A stretch of 64,000 nt of DNA from Schistocerca nitens (GCF_023898315.1 NC_064617.1:712215202-712279201), one strand, 5' to 3'; numbered from the stretch's first letter, positions 1-11,005 are shown. The notes: generated by a model from the letters alone, not told the origin. Numbers and translations: made by a program.

Positions 1-299
1 GACACTTCTGTATCAAATAGTCTTTCAAACACACTGTAAACCGTGCCTTTTCTGAAACCAAGTTTTTAATGGTTGCTGACTTGCTGGCAGTTTATTGAAA
101 ATTCATGTTCCTGAATATTGGACCCCTTTTGGACCAAGGTAAGTAATTTTAGGTTTTTATGTAGATTGCTGTTCCCATTTCTAGTACTGATATTATGTAT
201 TAAGCTATTGGTTGGAAATACTTGTAACAAATTTCATTAAGGAATAAATATACTAGGAAGCAGTGGTTAGAATACAAAGTTCCTTGAATAGGTTCCTAC
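1..299. other. No gene recognised
   Basis: AT-rich sequence at the window edge. I see no ORF of note, no repeat and no tRNA-like box. It may be further decayed 3' sequence of the LINE fragment that follows. Confidence 0.4.
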
Positions 300-511
300 A
301 TGATGTTCTTGAATTGATACCACAAACGATTTTTATTACACGCTTTTACATGCGAAAAACCTTTGCCACGTTTGATAAGTTACCACAGAATATGCTCCCT
401 TATGAAATAATAGAATGAAAAAATGTGGTATGCCCTTCCCAACTGAATTTATTATCGAGTTGTAGTCCCAGGAATGTAACACTGTCAACCTTTTCGATCT
501 GCATGTCTTCA
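300..511 (-). pseudogene. LINE reverse transcriptase C-terminal fragment (CR1/Jockey-like)
   Basis: Read on the minus strand from about 511 downward, the sequence encodes VTFLGLQLDNKFSW, then an in-frame stop, then GSIFCGNLSNVAKVF and KRVIKIVCG. These match the order of conserved blocks after the RT active site in CR1/Jockey-group LINEs (FLG-x-x-x-D-x-K-x-x-W, then the GNS/QKR block). At least two in-frame stops mark it as dead. The DUF4817-type transposon at 512-2038 interrupts it. The block assignment comes from motif memory, and the clade is uncertain. Confidence 0.5.
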
Positions 512-513
512 TA

Positions 514-649
514 CAGGGTGTTTCAAACATGACCGGTATATTTGAAACGGCAATAAAAAATAAACGAGCAGCGATAGAAATACACCGTTTGTTGCAATAT
601 GCTTGGGACAACAGTACATTTTCAGGCGGACAAACTTTCGAAATTACAG
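514..649 (+). repeat. Left terminal inverted repeat, 136 bp
   Basis: It begins CAGGGTGTTTCAAACATGAC and runs to AAATTACAG at 649. It pairs with 1901-2036 with only a few mismatches (for example C/A at the 15th base). Confidence 0.88.
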
Positions 650-769
650 GCGCTGCAAGTGATGTGAAAGATATAGAAGACAACGCAGTCTGTGGGTGCG
701 CCATTCTGTACGTCGTCTTTCTGCTGTAAGCGTGTGCTGTTCACAACGTGCAAGTGTGCTGTAGACAAC

Positions 770-1855
770 ATGGTTTATTCCTTAGAACAGAGGATTTTTC
801 TGGTGTTGGAATTCCACCACCTAGAACACAGTGTTGTTGCAACAAGACGAAGTTTTCAACGGAGGTTTAATGTAACCAAAGGACCGAAAAGCGATACAAT
901 AAAGGATCTGTTTGAAAAATTTCAACGGACTGGGAACGTGACGGATGAACGTGCTGGAAAGGTAGGGCGACCGCGTACAGCAACCACAGAGGGCAACGCG
1001 CAGCTAGTGCAGCAGGTGATCCAACAGCGGCCTCGGGTTTCCGTTCGCCATGTTGCAGCTGCGGTCCAAATGACGCCAACGTCCACGTATCGTCTCATGC
1101 ACCACAGTTTACACCTCTATCCATACAAAATTCAAACGCGGCAACCCCTCAGCGCCGCTACCATTGCTGCACGAGAGACATTCGCTAACGATATAGTGCA
1201 CAGGATTGATGACGGTGATATGCATGTGGGCAGCATTTGGTTTACTGACGAAGCTTATTTTTACCTGGACAGCTTCGTCAATAAACAGAACTGGAGCATA
1301 TGGGGAACCGAAAAGCCCCATGTTGCAGTCCCATCGTCCCTGCATCCTCAAAAAGAACTGGTCTGGGCCGCCATTTCTTCCAAAGGAATCATTGGCCCAT
1401 TTTTCAGATCCGAAACAATTACTGCATCACGCTATCTGGACATTCTTCGTGAATTTGTGGCGGTACAAACTGCCTTAGACGACACTGCGAACACCTCGTG
1501 GTTTATGCAAGATGGTGCCCGGCCACATCGCACGGCCGACGTATTTAATTTCCAGAATGAATATTTCGATGATCGTGTGATTGCTTTGGGCTATCCGAAA
1601 CATACAGGAGGCAGCGTGGATTGGCCTCCCTATTCGCCAGACATGAACCCCTGTGACTTCTTTCTGTGGGGACACTTGAAAGACCAGGTGTACCGCCAGA
1701 ATCCAGAAACAATTGAACAGCTGAAGCAGTACATCTCATCTGCATGTGAAGCCATTCCGCCAGACACGTTGTCAAAGGTTTCGGGTAATTTCATTCAGAG
1801 ACTACGCCATATTATTGCTACGCATGGTGGATATGTGGAAAATATCGTACTATAG
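770..1855 (+). CDS. Tc1/mariner-superfamily transposase (DUF4817 type, D-D-D triad)
   Basis: This 361-residue cut-and-paste transposase would bind its own TIRs and cut at TA sites. The start chosen is the ATG at 770 (MVYSLEQR); the frame stays open upstream but no ATG lies there. Residues 1-60 look like the N-terminal helix-turn-helix of DUF4817 proteins, followed by GRPRT (67-71) and a second HTH. The RNase H-like catalytic core has D160 (WFTDEA), D248 (FMQDGARPH) and D296 (SPDMNPCDFFLW). I count 47 residues between the second and third acidic residues. That is longer than the 34 of mariner/Tc1 because of an extra GYPKHTGGS stretch. No stop or frameshift interrupts it. The superfamily is well supported; activity is inference. 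Confidence 0.88.
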   Translation: MVYSLEQRIFLVLEFHHLEHSVVATRRSFQRRFNVTKGPKSDTIKDLFEKFQRTGNVTDERAGKVGRPRTATTEGNAQLVQQVIQQRPRVSVRHVAAAVQMTPTSTYRLMHHSLHLYPYKIQTRQPLSAATIAARETFANDIVHRIDDGDMHVGSIWFTDEAYFYLDSFVNKQNWSIWGTEKPHVAVPSSLHPQKELVWAAISSKGIIGPFFRSETITASRYLDILREFVAVQTALDDTANTSWFMQDGARPHRTADVFNFQNEYFDDRVIALGYPKHTGGSVDWPPYSPDMNPCDFFLWGHLKDQVYRQNPETIEQLKQYISSACEAIPPDTLSKVSGNFIQRLRHIIATHGGYVENIVL

Positions 1856-1900
1856 AGGTTCCCAGACCGCAGCGCCATCTGTTGTTGAAAATTGTAACTA

Positions 1901-2036
1901 CTGTAATTTCGAAAGTTTGTCTGCCAGAAAATGTACTGCTGTCCCAAGCATATTGCAACAAACGGTGTATTTCTATCGCTGCTCGTTTAGTTTTTATTGC
2001 CGTTTCAAATATACCGGTCATTTTTGAAACACCCTG
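1901..2036 (-). repeat. Right terminal inverted repeat, 136 bp
   Basis: This is the reverse complement of 514-649. It begins CTGTAATTTCG at 1901 and ends AAACACCCTG at 2036. Confidence 0.88.
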
Positions 2037-2038
2037 TA

Positions 2039-2695
2039 TGTTATAAACATGCTGTCGCTGGAGAAATCGAGCAGTTTGCAAATCTGACATAAAACTTGGA
2101 TTAGCGTACTCACACTTTCCCCAGTAGGACTAGCTTTTACAGCACAGGAGTAAACGAATCTGTCACATTACGTATATTTTTTGTTGTATTACAAGGTTGT
2201 ACACTTTATTCTATTATGTGAGCAGCACAAGAAATTAAGCTTCGAATTTAACCTACAGTACTCAGTTTACGTATTACTTCATACTTAAAAACGCACGTTG
2301 TTAACATTTTACTTAAACAGTGCTTTGGCGAAGTTCCACGTACTTTCTGTCGCAGCTGCGAAGATAATATTTCTAATAGCGACCGATAACCTACAAACAT
2401 ATAATATGAAACACTAATAATCGTTCTAACATCAACTAAAATGTACCCGGAGTTAATAAGCTAAGGTTATGACACGATTCATACGACATTCCTGCTATTT
2501 CACACTACTCGCAGTTATACTGATAACTAAACTGATGGATTCCAACTATGTCGTTATTTAACTGCCGGAGTTATCGGTATTCGCTAGCGAAAAATAACTT
2601 GACAGTTATTAATAACCGTTAAAAGTAATGGTTACCAAAGAATAACTGGAACTGTGATAACGGTTACTCCAGAATAACCGTTTGGCCCACCTCTA
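2039..2695. mobile_element. AT-rich region ending in a hAT-like terminus
   Basis: The first ~60 bases probably continue the LINE fragment left of the transposon. From about 2550 to 2695 the DNA is full of ATAACGG/CCGTTAT blocks and ends AACCGTTTGGCCCACCTCTA. Reversed, this reads TAGAGGTGGGCCAAACGGTT, which resembles the start of many hAT elements (CAGNGGTGGGCAAA). I did not find the opposite terminus, so this is a remnant at best. Confidence 0.35.
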
Positions 2696-2778
2696 CCGTA
2701 CACTATGGCTGCTCAGGGGGAACTGGGTTCGGTCGCCGCGACCGAACCCAGTTCCCCCTGAGCAGCCATAGTGTACGG
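2696..2778. repeat. Perfect 83-nt palindrome (41-bp arms)
   Basis: Bases 2696-2736 are exactly complementary to 2738-2778, centred on C2737. The arms start CCGTACACTATGGCTGC. The match stops abruptly on both sides. A separate 12-bp palindrome, CGTGCCGGCACG, lies just outside at 2784-2795. No ORF explains it. Confidence 0.93.
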
Positions 2779-2939
2779 ATCTCCGTGCCGGCACGTTCAC
2801 AGGAGCTCAGTCCGTCAGTTCACCTGATGATGGCGACATGTATGATCGCCGAAATATTGTGCCCGTTGGACACTGTAGACCGGCAGTACACCTGTGGATA
2901 TTTTGATTATCAAATACGCCCGGAGAAACTCAAGAATCA

Positions 2940-3260
2940 CAATGAATTTTGTGATGATGCATCATAAAAAGTGGGTTAAATTTTTTGAGGAATGTGTTTG
3001 TAAAGAGCCATATTCAGAACTGCTTGCTATTGTGCAGTACTATTTCTCCATTCCAGGGCATAATGCCAATGGGAGTGTTTTCACTAGTGAATGCACAATG
3101 GACAGAAGAAAGAAACAGGCTAGCTTTAACATCAGTCAGTGCAATGCTCCAAATCCAATATAACGTGAAAAACACAAATTGCACAGATTTTCATAGAGTG
3201 ATTCAGAAACAGAGCGAGTTTCTTTCTTCTGTCCAGGCTCAGAGAAATAGGCTTATGACT
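2940..3260 (+). pseudogene. hAT transposase C-terminal remnant
   Basis: In one frame the sequence gives FEECVCKEPYSELLAIVQYY and FSIPGHNAN. After a frame change near 3070 it gives FSLVNAQWTEERNRLALTSV and then a run ending in FHRVI. This pattern (a small residue-rich loop, VFS-L-N-x-W-x-x-ER-x-R-L, then a helical tail) is the C-terminal dimerisation region of hAT transposases. The frame shift and missing upstream domains show decay. The hAT-like terminus near 2695 faces the wrong way to belong to the same copy, so the link is unclear. Confidence 0.5.
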
Positions 3261-3299
3261 GGTTTAAAGCATAAAGTGAAAAATATATATCAATTGTAG

Positions 3300-3640
3300 C
3301 AGCATGATTGTGTACATGTTAATAATTTGTGTTCAGTGCTTTTCAGTGCTTTAATCAAAAACTTATTTAATGTCAATTGCAATTAAATTTCTTCATCATT
3401 GACCACTCCTTTATAGACACCATTAATGCTTGGATTAATTTTCCTTGTTAATTACAACTTCTTTGGTGACAATTACTGTTTGAATTATGGTAATTATGAA
3501 GATTTGGGTGACGTGCAGAAAGGTGAATGGACATTGTGTGATCCAGGTTTCAACCACATCTTCATAATTATCACTGTAAATTAATGATGAAGATTCAACT
3601 GAAATGCATACCAATGGTCACCCTCACAACATATCGGTCT
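3300..3640. other. No gene; short direct repeat
   Basis: There is no coding signal. GTTTCAACCACATCTTCATA begins at 3547 and recurs as GTTTCAACCACATCTTTATA at 3643, 96 bp apart, each followed by a TCAC-containing tail. Confidence 0.5.
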
Positions 3641-3789
3641 GTGTTTCAACCACATCTTTATAATCACCGAATTTTGTCCTTGATTTTTGTCTTTGGATTA
3701 TGGCAACCCTATCAACAGGGGTTGACAAGAGGTTTGTGAACTTACACCACTTATCGCCCGAACCACCAGTTTGAGCCAAAAATATCCTT

Positions 3790-4008
3790 TTAGAATGGGA
3801 ACCACAAAAAATAATACCATATGACCCAATGAAAATAAGCAAAGTAGACTAATTTTCGTGTTGAACAATCACTCGTTTCAGATACCGTTCGAATAGTAAA
3901 AACGGCAGCATTAAGTCTTTGAACAAGATCCTGAACATGGGCATTCCATGACAGTTTACTATGTATCTGAACACCTAGAAATCTGAACTGTTCAGTTTCA
4001 CTAATCAT
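3790..4008 (-). pseudogene. LINE RT C-terminal fragment
   Basis: The 72-codon open stretch contains EQFRFLGVQIHSKLSWNAHV and later YFAYFHWVIWYYFLW. It aligns by eye with the equivalent blocks of the LINE at 29.6-30.6 kb (KFLGVHIDKKMNWSSHI, YYGYFHSLIEYRIIFWG). It ends the recognisable ORF2 of the 3640-7214 element; the RT active site itself is lost in decay upstream. Confidence 0.6.
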
Positions 4009-5177
4009 ATGCCCATTCTGTGAAATTAAAATGCCAGGTTTTGTTGAATTATGTGTTGGAAGCTGTAAAAACTGAGTCTTATTCTGATTTAGCTTTAGTA
4101 TATTTTCTACAAGCCATCAACTTAGGTCATGAGCTCCACTATTTGAAATTGAGCCAATGTTGTACACAAATCCTTTACTACCAAGTTAGTGTAATCAGGA
4201 AACAGAAATATTTTAGTTACCCATAATACTAGAGGGCATATCATTTATATAAATAAGATCCCTGTGTCAACCCCCACTTGACAGTACCCCACTCAGACTC
4301 CATATCAAACCTCTCTTATGAATAATGACCTTTTGCAGTCTGTTGCTAAAGGAAGAGGTGAACCAATTGTGAGCTACTCCCCATATTCCATAATGGTCAA
4401 ACTACTGGAGCAATGTTTTGTGAGCAACCCAATCAAACACCTTAGTTAAATCAAAAAATATGTCTAGTGTTCAAAAACGTTTGTTTAATCCATCCAGTAC
4501 CTCACAGAGGAAAGAGAATACAGCATTTTCAGTTCTTAAATGACTTCTAAAGCTGAACTGTACATTTGGTAACAAATTATGTTATATAAAATGATCAATT
4601 ATCCTTCTGTACACAGCCTTTTCAATAACTTTAGCAAACACTGATGGCATAGAAATAGGTATAAAATTGTCTCCATTATATTTTTCTCCCTTTTTATAAA
4701 GCAGCTTTACTACTTAGTACTTTAATCGTTGAGGAAACTGACCATTCCTAAAGGAAAAATCACAAATATGGCTAAATACAGGGCTAACATGTGCAGCACA
4801 GTACTTTAATAGTCTGATAGGGACACCATCAGATCCATGAGAGTCCTTACTCTTCAGTGATTTAATTATTGACTCAATCACCCTCTGTAGAAACCAAATT
4901 TTTATTTAATTCAACAGCAATGCTCAGAAAATGATTGTTAAATACTGTACATATATCTGATGTATCAGTAACTGAAATATTTTTACTACGAACTCACTTT
5001 ATATCATCAACCTTGTGCTGCTGATCACACACTTCCTTCACAACTGACCAAATGGTTTTAATTTTACCCTGTGAATTAGCTATTCAATTTGTATACCACA
5101 TACTCTTTGCCTTCCTAATAACATTTTTAAGCACGTTACAATACTGTTTGCAATGGGCTACTGTAGCTTGATTGTGA

Positions 5178-5783
5178 CTAGGCCCTACTTCTAACGTTTT
5201 GATGTAACTCCCGCTTTGTTCTACATGATATCCTTATCCCACTAGTCAGCCACCCGGGTTGCCTTTTACTGCTAGTACCCAATTTAGAATGTTCTGTTGG
5301 AAAGCAACTCTGAAAGAGCATGAGAAATGTGTTAAGGGAAACATTATATTTATCATCTATTTTATCGGCACTATAAACATCCTGCCACTCTTGTTCCTTG
5401 ACAAGGATTAAAAAACACTTTATTGATGCTGGATTAACTTTCCTACATAGTTTGTAATTACATGTGACACTTGTTTGAGTACAAAAGTCTTTTAGTGTTA
5501 ATATAAGTACACCATGGTCTGAAGGGCCATTCACCATTTTACTAACTGAATGCCCACCTAGTAATGAAGAATGAATAAAATTATTGTCTATGGATGTGCT
5601 GTTGTTCCCCCGCACCCTAGTTGGAAAAAACACAATCTGCATCAGATCATATGAATTTAGGAGGACTACCAACATCCTTTTTCTTGCACCATAATATATA
5701 AAATTTATACTGAAGTCACCACATATAACTAATTTCTGGTACTTCCTACAACGTGAATCAAGAACCTTCTCTAGCTTGAGCAA
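5178..5783 (-). pseudogene. LINE EEP endonuclease fragment
   Basis: This 201-codon stretch matches the second half of an apurinic-like (exonuclease-endonuclease-phosphatase) domain of a LINE ORF2. It has LVICGDFSINF (the G-D-F-N block), then SIDNNFIH (the D-x-x-x-N/I block), then NGPSDHGVLIL (the catalytic S-D-H block). It ends before the RT with a basic stretch. The N-terminal part of the domain and the link to RT are broken. In the live element this domain nicks target DNA to prime reverse transcription. Confidence 0.68.
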
Positions 5784-6211
5784 AAATGCTTTGAAATCAG
5801 AGTTAGGAACCTATAAACAACAATAAGAGGTTTAGTTTCACTAAATTCAACTGCTCCTGCACAACATTTAAATATCTGTTCAGTGCAGTGCCATGATACG
5901 TCTATAGGCTTAAATGGAATACTTTTTTATGCATAACCACTCCCCCACCCTGCAAGGAACTCCTTGAAAAAACAGCCAGCTAATCTGAATCCTGGTAAAG
6001 GAACCCTCTGAACTGTCAAATAATTTACGTGGTGCTTCAATATACTAATAATTTTGGGGGTCAACATCTGTAAGCAGTTCACTAACTTTAATACCTCTTA
6101 TATTTTGATGAAATATGCCAATTCCTTCTCTGCTTGGAAAGATGGTGTCCTCTGAAGATGAGCCCTTAGTTAGAGGCACTTCCTTGAAGCAGGCATACCT
6201 ACCAGCTGACT

Positions 6212-7214
6212 TCAATCTAAAAATGGTGTTGCTCTAACACCAACTACCACAGGAATTTTTCCATTAGTGATCCCACCATCACCCACTACCTTGTCACCTA
6301 TAAGCTTTGCCAGCCTTCCCTTCTGATACCTATTGAGGTGCAGCCCATGCCAAGTGAAACTTGATCTACTGATAAACTCAACTGGCACCACTGAAATGTA
6401 ACCCATGTCATCTGCCACCAGTGCCTTCTCCAGCCCCATGTTAACATGCCCAACAGCTGCATTAAGATGCGGCTGATCATGGCGCTGAAACAGTTGCACG
6501 AAATGCATGTTAGTGCCACCAGTTTGAGTAGCTATCTTTACCAGGTCACCATCTACATCATATTCCCCATTCCTATCAAGACTGTTCACTGCTCCTTCCT
6601 CCGTAAAATTCCTACATAATTCCCCTATGCTGTCAGTCACCTGAGACAACCCTGCACTAGGCTTCACAATGCTGGTGACCTGGTAACCATTCCCCGAAAC
6701 TTCCTGCAACTGCTGGCCCACACCTCTACTGTGCGAACTACCTAGCAGCAGAACCTTCTTCTTTCTGTTAGACTTTGTAACTGACCTAAGCCTCCTAACT
6801 GCTGAGGACTGCTGCATGTTTCCTACATCTACAGCTACAGGAGGCTCCTCTCCACTCAGCTCTGACAATTGGTCTAATCTATTGCACGTACAGAAAGTAT
6901 AACTGTCTGAATACCTCCTCCTCCTAGCTGCCTTCTTGCCAACTGCCAGTTCCCATTTCCCACCACCCTTCACCCTCAACCTATTTAGTTGCTCCTTTGC
7001 GCATTGTAACTGCACCTGAAGGGCACAGATCTTATGCTCCTGCTCCTCTATCAACTTATTTCTACTACAGATGCTGCATTCCCAGGAGAGGATCTCACTA
7101 GAATGCCCACTGGCTTCCTCACTGCATTCCCCCCCAATGAAAATACTGTGAACAAATCCCACACTGGGTTACACTATTCACAAACCTATGACAGAGTCCA
7201 CACTTCTCACTCAT
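6212..7214 (-). pseudogene. LINE ORF1 with PHD-like finger, coiled coil and SGNH hydrolase fold (one frameshift)
   Basis: The best start is the ATG at 7214 (MSEKCGLCHRF), giving C-x2-C pairs and a histidine. A run of seven C at 7129-7135 then breaks the frame. From 7162 to 6212 the frame is open for 316 codons: WECSICSRNK (a last C-x2-C), a leucine-rich coil (KLIEEQEHKICALQVQLQ), a basic region, then KVLLLGSSHSRGVGQQL (SGNH block I) and TWHGLHLNRYQKGRL (block V with histidine). PHD plus SGNH/esterase ORF1 proteins are known in CR1-group LINEs, where they are thought to bind nucleic acid or membranes. Only the single-base run disrupts it. Confidence 0.7.
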
Positions 7215-7545
7215 GGTAAAATTTTACAGTTACTGGAGAAAAAACTGTAAATCTATGTTATCTGAGTTCAGTTACACCACTAGAACTATTTATAGAACTA
7301 ACAATAGCGCTCTCAAAATTCTGTCTACTAAGAAAGCAACTACTTGTTTTAATACTACTTCACCACAGTTAATACCAATACCAACTGAACTTCACAAAAT
7401 TATTAGCTAAAACCAAAAATTCAAGCAGCCACTGGAACACTCAACAAAGTAAAAACACTGAATGAAAATTTTACTGGAACATTTCACTAGAAACTGTAAG
7501 AAATGTCAGCTGAAAACTAAAACACAATATTTACTAAAGGACTTC

Positions 7546-7615
<70 letters not shown>

Positions 7616-7880
7616 GAGCGAACGTTTCCAAAAGTTTATTAAATCGTTATTTCACCACAAACAGCATGAAACACTGCTGAAAACTATTAAAATTTAGTGG
7701 CTGTATAACAGGGCACAAATAACTTTGTCAGTGCTTAGCTTTATAACTGTTACACCTGCAACTGCACACCGCAAAATGTAAACACAAATCCAGTAAACAC
7801 TTCACTGCTTACAATGGACAGGAAATTCCAGTGCTTGGACAGTGTAGTTTACCTGCCTCTTACAAATCTCACATTAGGAC
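7215..7880. other. Non-coding stretch around an AC microsatellite
   Basis: There is no gene. The part before 7549 may be the LINE's 5' UTR. The part after 7613 may be LINE 5' UTR or decayed protease/linker sequence of the gypsy element that follows. I cannot place the boundary. Confidence 0.4.
7549..7613. repeat. (AC)n microsatellite
   Basis: Uninterrupted AC dinucleotide repeat, about 32 units. Confidence 0.97.
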
Positions 7881-7889
7881 AGTGAATTT

Positions 7890-10460
7890 TACTGTGTCGA
7901 AGTCAAAAACAGTGAGAACACTTTCGGTTCATATGCCTTTGATTTCTTTGGCCCTAGCATCCAGGACAATGTACTTTCCTTACGGGCTTTTGATCCGAAA
8001 GCCAATGTAGATAGCTTGCTTACAGAATTTCCTGAACTATTTTCCAAAGGAATGGGAAAAGCTAATAACTTTGTAGTACATCTTACATTGAAAGACAATG
8101 CACAGCCTAAGTTTTTTCGGGCCCACCCCGTTCAAATTGCTTTGAGACAAGGTTCCACTGAATTGAAAGAATTGCAAGATAATGATCAATAGCTCCCATT
8201 CAGCCTAAGCCTTCTGGTCACATTTGCATTTGTGTTGACCTCAAGTCTAAAACCCACAGACAGTAGTTCGCAATTATCCATTACCTAACCCTAAGGAACT
8301 CGTGGACAGGCTTGGTGCAGGATGTTACTTCTCTGAGATAGATTTGCATGATATCTATTTGCAAATTCCATTGGATGAAGAGTCACAAAAAGTGTTTGTT
8401 GTAAAAACACACTTAGGACTGTTCAAGTATTTGCATTTGCCCTTCAGCAGTGCTTCCGCATCTGCCATTTTTCAATGTTACTTGGAACAGCTGACTGCAA
8501 AAGTGTCATTTTGCTCAATCATCTTGATGATATTGTTGTCTCAGGTCGTACACCAGAGGAACGCATTGCCAATTTGTTTGCTCCTTTGAGAGTATTGTCA
8601 GAAGCAGGACTCAAGTGTCGTCTCGAAAAGTATGACTTTTTTCAAAGTGAACAACAATACTTAGGTCATGTGATAAACAGTCAGGGTGTGTATCCCCTCC
8701 AATCTCATTTGCTTGCAATCCGTGACCTGCCTGTTCTCACAATGTGTCTGAATTGCAGTCAGTACTAGGCAAGATGACATACTACACTCAGTTCATACGG
8801 AACGCCACTCAGACCGCGGCTCCATTGCGTCGTTCGTGTTGCAAAGATGTGACTTTTGTGTGGTGTAAAGATTGTCAAGATGCGTTTCAGAAACTCAAAA
8901 ATCTTTGCTTAGTGACAGATGTTTAGTGCATTTCCAGTAGTTTTGCAAATCGACACTTCTTCCCATGGAATCGGCACTATGCATTCACACATAATTGGTG
9001 CACAAGACAAACCTATTGCTTTTGCCTCAAAGTTGTTAACTCAATTTCAGTGCAGTTATTCTCAAATTGAGAAAGAAGCTCTTGCTATTGTGTTTGGCGT
9101 GAAAAAATTCCGTCTATTTGTATGGTCGCAAGTTCTATTTAATGACGGATCACAAGCCTTTGCAGTCCTTGTTTCATCCATCATAGCCGGTTCCTACAGG
9201 CACTGCTCAGAAATTGCAATGATGGGCTTTGTTGCTTCCTCAGTATCGGTATGCAATTGTTTAAAGACCAATGGCAAAGCATGGCAATGCAGACACCCTA
9301 TCTACCCTTCCAATTGGCCCACACTCTGATTTTGATGCATCTGCCGCATCTTGCACTTTCCTTGCACTACAGAAAAATAGCACAGGCGATGGAAGCAGCC
9401 CAGAGCTCAAGATTTTGTTGCATTATATTTGCACATCTTGGCCTTGTTCATTGAACAGTGCCCAGAACTCAGTTGTAATCCCATATTTTGCACATCGGCA
9501 TAGTCTTTCAGTTGAACAGTGCATGATTATAATTCAGAATGACAGTGAACAATCCCGTGTGCTTATTCCCAAAGTGTTGCAAAAGGATGTGGTGCGATTG
9601 CTCCATCAAGGAAATTGGGGAATTGTTTGCACTAAACAATTAGCACGCTGGCTCTGTACTTGGCAGGGCTTAGATGCCCACACATTGAACAGATGATGTC
9701 ACAGTGTCGTGCATGTGCAGAGAACCAATCGGCTCCATCACAGACGTTTGCAGCTTGGCCTAAGACTTAATCACCATGGCAGCAAATGTACATAGACTTT
9801 GCAGGACCGTTTTGGAACATAGTAGACTCTTTCAGCAAGTTCCTATGTTTGGTGCCTATGAACACTACCACATCACGTAGCACCATTCAAGTTTTGTCCT
9901 TAATATTTTGCATAGAAGGTTTGCCAGAAGTATCAGACAACGGACCACAGTTCACTTCACATGACTCTGAATAGTTTTGTCAATGCAATGGCATTCGTCA
10001 TTTAATGGGTGCTCCATTAAACGTGCAGTCCAGCAGAGAAGGAGAACGATTTGTACACACTTTCAAGCAATAGATGGCCAAGCTTTGCACCTCCCACACA
10101 CGGGAACAGGTGCTGCAACTCTTTCTCACCTCTTATCGCTCCCACCCACGAGATGGACCATTACCAGCGGAACTTCTGTATGGCTGCTGCCATTCGACGC
10201 TGCAACACTTGCTACTACCACAGCAGCGGACAGTGCCAACAATGGTCCATAAATATTGCTTTGTGTCACACGATCTTGTTCTTTTCAGGGTGTATGGCAA
10301 TCGTGGGCACTGGGAAAGAGGCGTAATCCAGGAACGCATTGGCTCATACATGTACTTAATTGCGAGTCCTGATCATTTGCTGCACCACCACCAGAACCAA
10401 TTCGCACGTGTCATTTGCCCCATAACTCTGCTGCTTTTCTTCCCCCAGATTCACGGCTAA
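7890..10460 (+). pseudogene. Ty3/gypsy pol, multiply frameshifted
   Basis: Successive blocks follow the gypsy order. A pre-RT linker is at 7940-8160 (LLTEFPELFSKGMGKANNF, FFRAHPV). RT is at 8302-8770 (CYFSEIDLHDIYLQIPL, LDDIVVSG active-site block, YLGHVINSQGV). The connection is at about 8744-8926 (LGKMTYYTQFI). RNase H is at 8935-9130 (VLQIDTSSHGIG, IEKEALAIVFGVKKF). The integrase HHCC region is at about 9560-9740 and its core at 9786-9975 (MYIDFAGPF, SDNGPQFTSH). A proline-rich tail runs to about 10460. Several frame changes and stops separate the blocks, so no functional polyprotein is possible. Overall it resembles K02A2.6/Mag-type gypsy elements. Confidence 0.78.
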
Positions 10461-10796
10461 TGGGAGCACGCAGCCTTTGCAGCTGGCCTCTGGTGCCACC
10501 AGGGCACCCCAGGAGGACGATGCATCCTTGCCTCCGCCGTCCCCACTTGCCGACCCTGTGGACCTGGACCCACCATCGCCATCGCCGTCAGCGCCCCAGC
10601 ACGTGCCCTCGGGTCTGGACGTGTGTCCTGGCAGCAGTTTTCCGGATGGTGGGGTATGTTCGGGATTCCGCTGTCCTCCACCGTCACGGCTCCTGGCGCA
10701 TCACAGTGTCCAGCATCCTGCCTCCCTCCTCCCCATTGTTGTTCGGAGCCTCACTACACGACAACAGTGTGGCATTTCGTGGGGGGTGGGGTGAAA
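10461..10796 (+). pseudogene. Proline-rich C-terminal tail of gypsy pol and polypurine tract
   Basis: Ser/Pro-rich open frames continue from the integrase to about 10780. They end at a G-rich run, GGGGGGTGGGGTGAAA (10781-10796), directly followed by TGTGCTGG. A polypurine tract abutting TG is the expected junction with a 3' LTR. Confidence 0.5.
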
Positions 10797-11005
10797 TGTG
10801 CTGGTGCCAGCAGACCATGCGGCATAGAAGTTACAAGAGTATCGATAGAGGCCAATGACAATACTCACAAGAAACATGCCGCCAATGCCTTCTCAGCCAC
10901 CACGATCCTAAATCGCTGTCGCAGACTGGAAGGCCAGTTTAAACAGTTAGAGCCTGCTACACCGCCTAGTTCAAGTCTGTATTGTGTGGAGTTCCAGCAT
11001 GTCAC
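10797..11005 (+). repeat. LTR-like segment, copy 1
   Basis: It begins TGTGCTGGTGCCAGCAGACC right after the polypurine tract and contains TCGATAGAGGCCAATGACAA. It is homologous, with mismatches and small gaps, to 11247-11427. The two would be start portions of gypsy LTRs. Confidence 0.55.

Larger units (their letters stand above)
512..2038 (+). mobile_element. DUF4817-type Tc1/mariner transposon, apparently complete
   Basis: The element starts CAGGGTGTTTC at 514 and ends with its reverse complement at 2036. It is flanked by TA dinucleotides (512-513 and 2037-2038), the target duplication of the Tc1/mariner superfamily. The total length without TA is about 1.52 kb. The inverted repeats are 136 bp and differ at only a handful of positions. 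One uninterrupted transposase ORF (770-1855) lies inside. Intact termini plus an intact ORF suggest a young, possibly autonomous copy. Confidence 0.88.
3640..7214 (-). mobile_element. Degenerate LINE (CR1/Jockey-group) with PHD-SGNH ORF1
   Basis: On the minus strand the order is ORF1 (7214-6212), EEP nuclease (5783-5178), a heavily decayed RT stretch, and an RT C-terminal block (4008-3790). This is the normal 5'-3' layout of a non-LTR retrotransposon. Many stops and frameshifts lie between 5178 and 3640. The 3' end is not obvious; I see no clear tail repeat. The 5' UTR may continue past 7214 toward the AC microsatellite. Confidence 0.65.

Noticed and set aside
10133..10858. Several overlapping 70-150-codon ORFs at the gypsy pol tail
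   Set aside because: Low-stop, proline-rich, GC-rich sequence opens many frames. Only the frames continuing pol were kept.
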